26,485 bases of DNA from Sphingosinicella sp041621755 (GTDB lineage Bacteria; Pseudomonadota; Alphaproteobacteria; Sphingomonadales; Sphingomonadaceae), in the NCBI GenBank assembly GCA_041621755.1, contig JBFKAE010000022.1, positions 1 through 26,485 of the forward strand, given 5' to 3'. This document shows positions 21,472 to 26,485 of this stretch, piece by piece. The first letter of the stretch is position 1. Every line of letters begins with the position of its first letter. A model generated the notes under the pieces. It saw nothing but the letters and a program-made list of their open reading frames with translations. It had not been told where the DNA came from and did no database searches. The translations under genes and the position numbers were made by a program.

Positions 21472-23781
21472 TCAGAAGCGTTGGGCCACGGTGACGCCAT
21501 ATGTAGCCTTGTCACCATATCCGTTCCGGTTTTCCTGATCGAGCACGCTATTGTAGGAGCGATACTCGACATCAAATATGTTGCGTCCCCAGAGCTGTAA
21601 GCTGGTTGTTCCATTGGGCAGCGTCACACGAGCGGACACATCGGTAAGCCCATAGCCCTTTTCTTTGCTCAGCACGCTGTTGTCAGGCTGGAAGAAGAAG
21701 GTCCCCGTATAGTTATAAGCCGCCCGCAACTCGAGTTCGGTATCGCCCATAATGCTCGTGGTATAGACCGCATCAATGTTAAAGCGGTTCTTGGGAGCAC
21801 GAACCATTTCATTACCCGAATACACGGTTGCAGGAACAGGCGGCGTTGCAGTCGGATTGCCGGGGTCTGCAATATAAGTGCCATAGGTCGCATCAAGGTA
21901 TGAATAGCTACCATTAATGCGCAAGCCGGGCATCACCAGCGCAGAGGCTTCAACCTCTACACCCTTGATGGTGCTGCTGGCAGCGTTCTGGATAATCGCC
22001 GTGGAAAAGCCGCCTGGGAACACGACGACACGACGAACCTGTAGATCTTCAAACTTGTTAATGAAACCCGAAAGATTCAGGCGAACCCTACGGTTGAAAA
22101 ATTCAGATTTCATACCAATTTCATAGGCTTGCACCTTTTCTGGATCGACAGTCTGCCGCGCCAAGGCAACCTGAGTGGCCGTCGATTGAATAGCCGCTGC
22201 CTTGAAGCCCTTTGAGTAGGATGCATAGAGAAGCACATCCCTGTCAGGCTTGAACTCCAAACCGATTTTAGGAGTGAAGGATGAAGACGTCAGCTTGCCG
22301 GGCTCTACGAAATCGAATGGTACGAACGGAAACGGCACGCCGGGCAAACCGTTGATCGACGTAAACACATAATCACGGCTGTCATGCGTATAGCGCGCAC
22401 CAAGTGTCAGGCTAAGCTGGTCAGTGAAAGAATAGGTGCCCTGACCATAGACCGCAACGCTGGTCAATTCGCTTGCAATGTTCGTCTGATCCGATTTTCG
22501 AAATGCCGGCGGGTTATATGGCGGCGGTAGCATCGGGTTTACCAAAAGCCCTGGATTCGCGAGCAGAAACGCAATGGGGCTATCGAGACCCGCTGTAAAC
22601 TGCGCACGCTCTTCGCCGTCATCCCGGAAGAAATAGACGCCAGTTACCCACTCCAGCTTATCGTCAAGAGTCAGGGCTCCGCCATCGGTCGACGCCAAGC
22701 GCAGCTCCGCGCTGTAAGTGTCGGAATGCGCATGACCTAAATAGTCGATATTGTCGTTGATATTGGCGTCGAGATCTTCACTTGCATCAAGAGTGTAGCT
22801 TATCCAGCCGGCCAGGGCCGTCAGATTGAGAGCATCGCCCTTCCACTCCAGCTTGCCGCCAACCTGTCCCTGACGGATGTGGTTCCCACCTGGAATAGTA
22901 TAGGCCCCAGAATAAGGATCATTATCGAGTATCTGAGGCTTAAGAGGACCTGCGAGAAACAAGGGCGTGTTCCCTGCATCTAGGAACGAACCCTTCTGTT
23001 TACTATTGAAATAGCTACCCGAAAGCAGAAACTCAACATCATCTGTCAGATCATAGGCAATCTTACCGCGAATCGTGTAATTGCGCGTGCCGTTATCTAT
23101 GCCCGAAACCGTGTCTTTCATGAATCCTGTACGATCGGCATAGCCGCCGCTGATGCGCGCGCGCAGGCGTTCAGACAGCGGTCCGGAAACGGTTCCGCCA
23201 ACAGAATAATAATCCATATTACCGACTGTCGCCGTTATCCGCCCCTCAAGACTCCTCGAAGGCTGCGCTGTATGAACGGCGATGGCGCCACCGATCGTAT
23301 TACGACCAAACAAAGTACCTTGCGGACCGCGTAAAACCTCAATGCGCTCAATATCGACCAGATCGCCGATTACATTGGCGAACCGAGGCTGATAGACTTC
23401 ATCGATATACACTCCCGAAGACGGGTCAGAGCCTATATCCCGGCGGTTGGTCCCGATACCGCGAATATAAAGCTCGGGCGTCGAAGTTGAATTCCCGGCA
23501 TAGGTAACCCCTACGATGCCTTGCGTCAGATCCTCCATCTTCGATATGGCAGCAGCCTCTAGTTCAGCACCGCTGACCGCAGTGATCGAAACCGGCACCG
23601 ACTGCGCAGTTTCAGCGCGCCGCTGAGCGGTGACAACTATGTCCTGAAGCTGGAGCGAATTCTCATTTAATTCTGCCCCTTGTGCATGTGCAGAGATGGG
23701 CAATACGCACACCATTGCAGCCAAACAAACACCTGCCATCACATTGTGCGTAGCCAGATAACTCTTTGATTTTTTAGTCAC
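21472..23781 (-). CDS. TonB-dependent receptor (complete)
   Basis: This is an outer-membrane receptor of 769 residues from GTG 23781, which has GGAGGAGGA about 7 bases upstream; a TTG at 23799 is in frame but overlaps this site. The N terminus is a signal peptide with cleavage after AHA (about 33), then the TonB box/plug start DIVVTAQRRAETAQSVPVSIT (47 on), plug motifs LYIRGIGTNR, SGVYIDEVYQPR and EVLRGPQGTLFGRNTIGGAI, and a long beta-barrel ending in YGVTVAQRF. There is no N-terminal STN signalling domain. This receptor type is abundant in sphingomonads and imports ligands with TonB energy. It is divergent from a TetR gene and upstream of the catabolic operon, so an aromatic or other organic ligand is likely. 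Confidence 0.96.
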   Translation of the reverse strand: MTKKSKSYLATHNVMAGVCLAAMVCVLPISAHAQGAELNENSLQLQDIVVTAQRRAETAQSVPVSITAVSGAELEAAAISKMEDLTQGIVGVTYAGNSTSTPELYIRGIGTNRRDIGSDPSSGVYIDEVYQPRFANVIGDLVDIERIEVLRGPQGTLFGRNTIGGAIAVHTAQPSRSLEGRITATVGNMDYYSVGGTVSGPLSERLRARISGGYADRTGFMKDTVSGIDNGTRNYTIRGKIAYDLTDDVEFLLSGSYFNSKQKGSFLDAGNTPLFLAGPLKPQILDNDPYSGAYTIPGGNHIRQGQVGGKLEWKGDALNLTALAGWISYTLDASEDLDANINDNIDYLGHAHSDTYSAELRLASTDGGALTLDDKLEWVTGVYFFRDDGEERAQFTAGLDSPIAFLLANPGLLVNPMLPPPYNPPAFRKSDQTNIASELTSVAVYGQGTYSFTDQLSLTLGARYTHDSRDYVFTSINGLPGVPFPFVPFDFVEPGKLTSSSFTPKIGLEFKPDRDVLLYASYSKGFKAAAIQSTATQVALARQTVDPEKVQAYEIGMKSEFFNRRVRLNLSGFINKFEDLQVRRVVVFPGGFSTAIIQNAASSTIKGVEVEASALVMPGLRINGSYSYLDATYGTYIADPGNPTATPPVPATVYSGNEMVRAPKNRFNIDAVYTTSIMGDTELELRAAYNYTGTFFFQPDNSVLSKEKGYGLTDVSARVTLPNGTTSLQLWGRNIFDVEYRSYNSVLDQENRNGYGDKATYGVTVAQRF

Positions 23782-24011
23782 CGTGTAATCCTCCTCCAAC
23801 TATTCCCGCTAGTGTAACCCTGCGGCTTCAAATTTCGTGTATCCGAGAGACTACACTTGTGTCAATAGTGTGATCCGATCGAAATTTTTCTGGAATGGCG
23901 TAATCTGGCAGTCGCCCTTCCGACAATCGGGGATGGACAGAGTTGATAGTACATATTTAGAAGTTTCGAGTTCGGCCCGAGGATAGCGGCATGATGAGGA
24001 TATGAAGAGAT
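23782..24011. promoter_or_regulatory. TBDT / TetR divergent promoter region
   Basis: This 230-bp gap separates the two divergent genes. On the minus strand TTGACA (23865-23860) is a good -35 element for the receptor, with ATACAC 17 bases further as a poor -10. A second AGTGT half-site occurs at 23811-23815, and TCCGATCGA at 23874-23882 resembles a palindrome upstream of the second MBL gene. I see no gene here. Confidence 0.55.
23853..23871. promoter_or_regulatory. Candidate TetR operator over the TBDT -35 box
   Basis: ACACTTGTGTCAATAGTGT follows the symmetric pattern ACACT-NN-TG-N-CA-NN-AGTGT (14 of 18 non-central positions matched). The minus-strand TTGACA of the putative receptor promoter sits in its middle, so a bound TetR dimer would block RNA polymerase. 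Operator assignment is inferred from symmetry and position. Confidence 0.55.
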
Positions 24012-24584
24012 ATGAAATCGACAAAGCGACCATATGGCCGAGAGGAAGTACGCGCGGCGCTGATCAGTTCAGCCAGTGAGTTATTTGGTCAAAAGGGCCC
24101 TGACGCAGTGTCAATCCGCGACGTCGCGAAACACGCAACGGTCAATCATGCATTAGTCCATCGTCATTTCGGGTCCAAGGAACAACTCCTTCGCGACGTG
24201 ATGAGGGAATATGCTGACACATTTGTAAATCTGAGCAAAAAAGCAGAAACGGTAACCGACGCTTATGACGCGATGTTTGACCTTATGGTGGAATTTCCGG
24301 CTTTCATTCACATTGTAGCGCATTTGGCCCTCAGCGGACATGCCGTGGACGATTTTGTTCCCCCTAGTCGGGGTATCGCAACCCTTGCACAATTGATTGC
24401 GGACGACAGGGACTGCCCGATAGACGAAGCGCGCTTGATTGCTGCAACATGTTCGGCTTTCAGCATGGGGTGGCTGCTCTTCGAGCCATTTATTATCTAC
24501 GCTGCAGGCTATGAGGGCGATGTGACTGAAGCACGGATGCGCGTGAGAACCTTTATCGAAAACATGATCACCCAAAATCTGTAA
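24012..24584 (+). CDS. TetR family transcriptional regulator
   Basis: This 190-residue protein has a normal TetR length. The N-terminal DNA-binding domain is clear: REEVRAALISSASELFGQKG, then the helix-turn-helix VSIRDVAKHATVNHALVHRHF, followed by GSKEQLLRDVM. The rest is a helical ligand-binding and dimerisation domain without recognisable motifs. TetR regulators are usually repressors released by a small ligand. The divergent receptor at 21472-23781 and the 19-bp palindrome between them point to control of the receptor and perhaps the operon behind it. The ATG at 24012 is used; an earlier ATG at 24002 is in another frame. A GAGGA lies about 10 bases upstream. Confidence 0.93.
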   Translation: MKSTKRPYGREEVRAALISSASELFGQKGPDAVSIRDVAKHATVNHALVHRHFGSKEQLLRDVMREYADTFVNLSKKAETVTDAYDAMFDLMVEFPAFIHIVAHLALSGHAVDDFVPPSRGIATLAQLIADDRDCPIDEARLIAATCSAFSMGWLLFEPFIIYAAGYEGDVTEARMRVRTFIENMITQNL

Positions 24585-24669
24585 ATCGCCTGATGACGAG
24601 CCTCAAGTCTCAGCCGTAAACATAAGCCCAGCTGCGTTGACGCCTTCAATGCCGTGGGAACATGAACAG

Positions 24670-24713
24670 TTCATCCCGATTGGCCTTATCTGGCTGAGGA
24701 CCGACGGGATGAA
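24670..24713. repeat. Inverted repeat between convergent genes
   Basis: TTCATCCCG (24670-24678) and CGGGATGAA (24705-24713) are perfect 9-bp arms with a 26-base spacer, ending just before the MBL stop (minus) and about 85 bases after the TetR stop (plus). It may serve as a two-way terminator or be a recombination scar; no T-tract is evident. Confidence 0.45.
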
Positions 24714-24716
24714 ACG

Positions 24717-25787
24717 CTAATAGCAGTCCAAATCCCTGCCGGAATAGACAGGGCCGTCATAATGTTTGCGAATTCCGGCAATATAAGAAGAGGCGTCGTG
24801 CTCATGGTCCGCGCCGGGCACAATATGGGTCAGTACCACGCTCTTCACCGAAGCCTGCGACGCCAACTTGCCGATCTCCTCAGGCGACAAATGTTCATCG
24901 CGCATGTGAGCGATCTGCTCCTGGATCATGTCATCGGGGAGATTGGAAATTTTCCGGACAAGCGCTATCGCGCCCTCGAGATCAATGACCTCTGTCACCA
25001 ACACGTCAGCATCTTTGGCGAGAGCGGCCAGATTTTCGCTCGGCCCGGTATCTCCTGTAAATAAAACTGACCGGCCGTCAGCCGTATCGAAGCGGTAGGA
25101 ATAGGCTCTGTCCCGCCCATAAACGCGCGATACATCGGGCATGGTGATATAATGGCTGTTCTCGATGGCCCAAACCTTGACCTTGTTATCGGCAAAGATC
25201 AGCGACGGCACGGAACCCGGCTGCACGTCCGGCTCCTCAGCCAAGAACAGTTCGGCGAGCTGCGGCACCGGAGGATATTGGGAACGGAATATCTCTACGG
25301 GCGAAGAGATATATTCCAGACCGTCCCAAACCAGTTTCTTCGTCCCCGGCGGACCATATATACCAACAGCCCGTTTAAGCCCGCCAGCCCAGTCGAACAT
25401 CAGCAACGGCGCCAGCCCAACGACATGATCACCATGAAGATGCGTCAGGAATATCTGCCTGACGCCAGTAATCGGAACGCCGGCCTTCGCCAGTTGACGA
25501 GACACTCCATCGCCCGCATCCACAAGATAATGCTCGCCATCGACAGTAAGCACACTAGCGGGCTGGGAACGCGAACGCCGGTTGATGGGGCCGCCTCCCG
25601 TGCCGAGCAATGTGATATGGGTTCCCGTATTTGCGCCAGGTTTGGGGCACTGCCCCGCTGATTCGCTGGAAACCGCCTGTGCCTGAGCAATGCCTGTGGA
25701 TGCGACAAGGCTCGCAGCAATGGTCATCATAAAAAATGATCGACGAGCGAATACGTCGCGTAAAAATTCTATCATGATGTCAGCCAT
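24717..25787 (-). CDS. Exported MBL-fold metallo-hydrolase (paralogue 2)
   Basis: This 356-residue paralogue of the protein at 9269-10333 has an arginine-containing N terminus followed by SFFMMTIAASLVASTGIAQA, a Sec signal peptide with cleavage near residue 36-38, so it is periplasmic. The MBL landmarks are THLHGDHVVG (H116, H118, D120, H121), ENSHYI (His212), FTGDTGPS and VLTHIVPG. Cys47 and Cys355 are the only cysteines, matching the other paralogue's two mature cysteines and suggesting a conserved disulfide that closes both ends. The first ATG (25787) or the internal ATG (25775) may be the true start. It sits between a TetR gene and a TBDT, so it probably processes what the receptors import. 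Activity (esterase, lactonase or phosphodiesterase-like) unknown. Confidence 0.9.
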   Translation of the reverse strand: MADIMIEFLRDVFARRSFFMMTIAASLVASTGIAQAQAVSSESAGQCPKPGANTGTHITLLGTGGGPINRRSRSQPASVLTVDGEHYLVDAGDGVSRQLAKAGVPITGVRQIFLTHLHGDHVVGLAPLLMFDWAGGLKRAVGIYGPPGTKKLVWDGLEYISSPVEIFRSQYPPVPQLAELFLAEEPDVQPGSVPSLIFADNKVKVWAIENSHYITMPDVSRVYGRDRAYSYRFDTADGRSVLFTGDTGPSENLAALAKDADVLVTEVIDLEGAIALVRKISNLPDDMIQEQIAHMRDEHLSPEEIGKLASQASVKSVVLTHIVPGADHEHDASSYIAGIRKHYDGPVYSGRDLDCY

Positions 25788-25860
25788 CTCTTTTTTCTTC
25801 CATCATCAAGTGCTGATTTCTGGACGGATTTCCTGTTGCGTTGAGTCCTCATCCTGATCT

Positions 25861-25872
25861 GTCCGATCGGAC
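25861..25872. promoter_or_regulatory. Perfect 12-bp palindrome upstream of MBL gene
   Basis: GTCCGATCGGAC is a perfect palindrome 74-85 bases upstream of the MBL start at 25787. Its core TCCGATCG also occurs at 23874-23881, beside the TBDT/TetR promoter. It could be a regulator site, but a chance occurrence is possible in GC-rich DNA. Confidence 0.35.
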
Positions 25873-25879
25873 GCCATGA

Positions 25880-25910
25880 CCGGGAAGAGCGCCTGCCCGC
25901 GCTCCCCCGG
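25880..25910 (-). terminator. Hairpin after right-edge TBDT gene
   Basis: GAGCGC (25887-25892) pairs with GCGCTC (25899-25904), and CCGGG (from 25880) pairs with CCCGG at the far end after a small internal bulge. The structure starts about 10 bases after the receptor stop on the minus strand. No T-tract follows, so it may be a partial terminator or an mRNA 3'-end stabiliser. Confidence 0.5.
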
Positions 25911-25920
25911 AGGGCATGGA

Positions 25921-26485
25921 TCAGAATTTCTGGGTCACCGTCACGCCATAGGTGGCCTTATCACTCCACGCTTCAACGCGTGATGTACCGAGTGGGTCCA
26001 GATAGGTGCGGTATTCCACACCGAATATATTCCGTCCCCATAACTGGACACTGGTCGTCCCATTGGCCAGTCCGAACGTCCCGGAGACGTCAGTCAAGCC
26101 GTATGGTGTTTCTTTTTCAAGCGGCAAGTTATCGGGCTGAAAGAAAAATGACCCAGTGTAATTATAGGCAGCGCGCAAATCCAATTTTGCGCCACCGTTG
26201 AAATTCACGGTATAGTTCGCGTCAATGTTGAACCGATGGCCAGGCGCACGGGGAAGATCGTTCCCACTGAAATCGGCGCCGCCACCGACAACGTAACGAT
26301 CATATGTGGCGTCAAGATAGGCATAGCTCGCATTGACACGGAAGCCAGGGAACAACAAGGCGGAGCTCTCCACCTCCACGCCCTTGATGATCGCGGTTGC
26401 GGCATTTTCAGTAATGGCCGTAGCGACCCCATTGACGGGAACCACGCGGCGAACCTGGATGTCCGAATATTCATTGCGGAATGCC
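25921..26485 (-). CDS. TonB-dependent receptor, C-terminal fragment (cut by window edge)
   Basis: About 187 C-terminal residues of a third receptor are visible; the frame is open to the right edge (AFRNEYSDIQVRRVVPV), so the gene continues outside. Barrel motifs match the complete receptor closely: DIQVRRVV, AIIKGVEVESSALLFPG, SYAYLDATYDRYVV, AAYNYTGSFFFQPDN, LWGRNIFGVEYR and the final YGVTVTQKF ending in Phe. It is an outer-membrane import protein. The gene runs on the same strand as the adjacent MBL hydrolase, which begins 134 bases downstream of the receptor stop, so the two may share transcription through the intervening hairpin. Confidence 0.94.
   Translation of the reverse strand, partial: AFRNEYSDIQVRRVVPVNGVATAITENAATAIIKGVEVESSALLFPGFRVNASYAYLDATYDRYVVGGGADFSGNDLPRAPGHRFNIDANYTVNFNGGAKLDLRAAYNYTGSFFFQPDNLPLEKETPYGLTDVSGTFGLANGTTSVQLWGRNIFGVEYRTYLDPLGTSRVEAWSDKATYGVTVTQKF

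Noticed and set aside
23782..23799. TTG start for the complete TonB-dependent receptor
   Set aside because: The TTG codon overlaps the GGAGGAGGA ribosome binding site that serves GTG 23781, which gives a proper signal peptide.
1..26485. Mobile elements, tRNA/rRNA genes, CRISPR arrays
   Set aside because: No transposase or integrase motifs, tRNA-like cloverleaf or regularly spaced repeats were seen on reading the sequence and frames; short RNAs cannot be excluded without a search.

Overview
The window looks like chromosomal or large-replicon DNA from a sphingomonad-type alphaproteobacterium (Sphingobium, Novosphingobium, Sphingomonas or a relative). The basis is moderate-to-high GC, three TonB-dependent receptors (TBDTs) of the type with a DIVVTAQRR plug start, and a dense set of aromatic-catabolism families. 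This is inference from gene content; no rRNA or other taxonomic marker is present. I saw no tRNA, rRNA, insertion sequence, integrase or CRISPR array.

Layout. (1) 1-412: 3' end of a TBDT on the plus strand, cut by the window edge. (2) 564-1049: a MarR-type regulator on the minus strand, separated by a 361-bp divergent control region from a ten-gene plus-strand operon (1411-11332). Operon order: CMD-like protein, bicupin dioxygenase-like protein, dienelactone hydrolase, amidohydrolase-2 protein, NifU-like CxxC protein, BBE-type flavoenzyme, SDR, glutaredoxin-AhpD fusion, exported metallo-beta-lactamase (MBL) hydrolase, flavin reductase-like protein. (3) A minus-strand operon (21359 down to 11362) converges on the first. 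Order: FAH-family hydrolase, ornithine cyclodeaminase/mu-crystallin family protein, second bicupin, DapA-family aldolase/lyase, SDR-ABM fusion, acyl-CoA ligase, aldehyde dehydrogenase, a possible 69-codon ORF, MFS transporter, small NrtS-like membrane protein. (4) Upstream of it lie a complete TBDT (21472-23781, minus) with a strong terminator hairpin after it, and a divergent TetR-type regulator (24012-24584, plus). (5) 24717-25787: a second exported MBL hydrolase. 25921-26485: C-terminal part of a third TBDT, cut by the right edge.

How the parts may work together (inference). The receptors import a ligand across the outer membrane. The two exported MBL proteins could hydrolyse it in the periplasm. 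The MFS protein carries a product across the inner membrane. The cytoplasmic genes resemble a pathway for an aromatic or polycyclic compound: dehydrogenation and flavin chemistry (SDRs, BBE enzyme, ABM domain, flavin reductase), ring cleavage by the bicupins, C-C or lactone hydrolysis (FAH, dienelactone hydrolase), decarboxylation or isomerisation (amidohydrolase, CMD proteins), then aldolase, aldehyde dehydrogenase and CoA ligase. No classical Rieske ring-hydroxylating oxygenase and no GST-type maleylpyruvate isomerase is visible, so this is not a complete textbook gentisate pathway. The substrate cannot be read from the sequence. The most unusual parts are the Grx-AhpD fusion, the SDR-ABM fusion, bicupins whose metal ligands are intact only in the C-terminal barrel, the paired exported MBL enzymes with matching terminal cysteines, and the presence of the same families on both arms of the locus.
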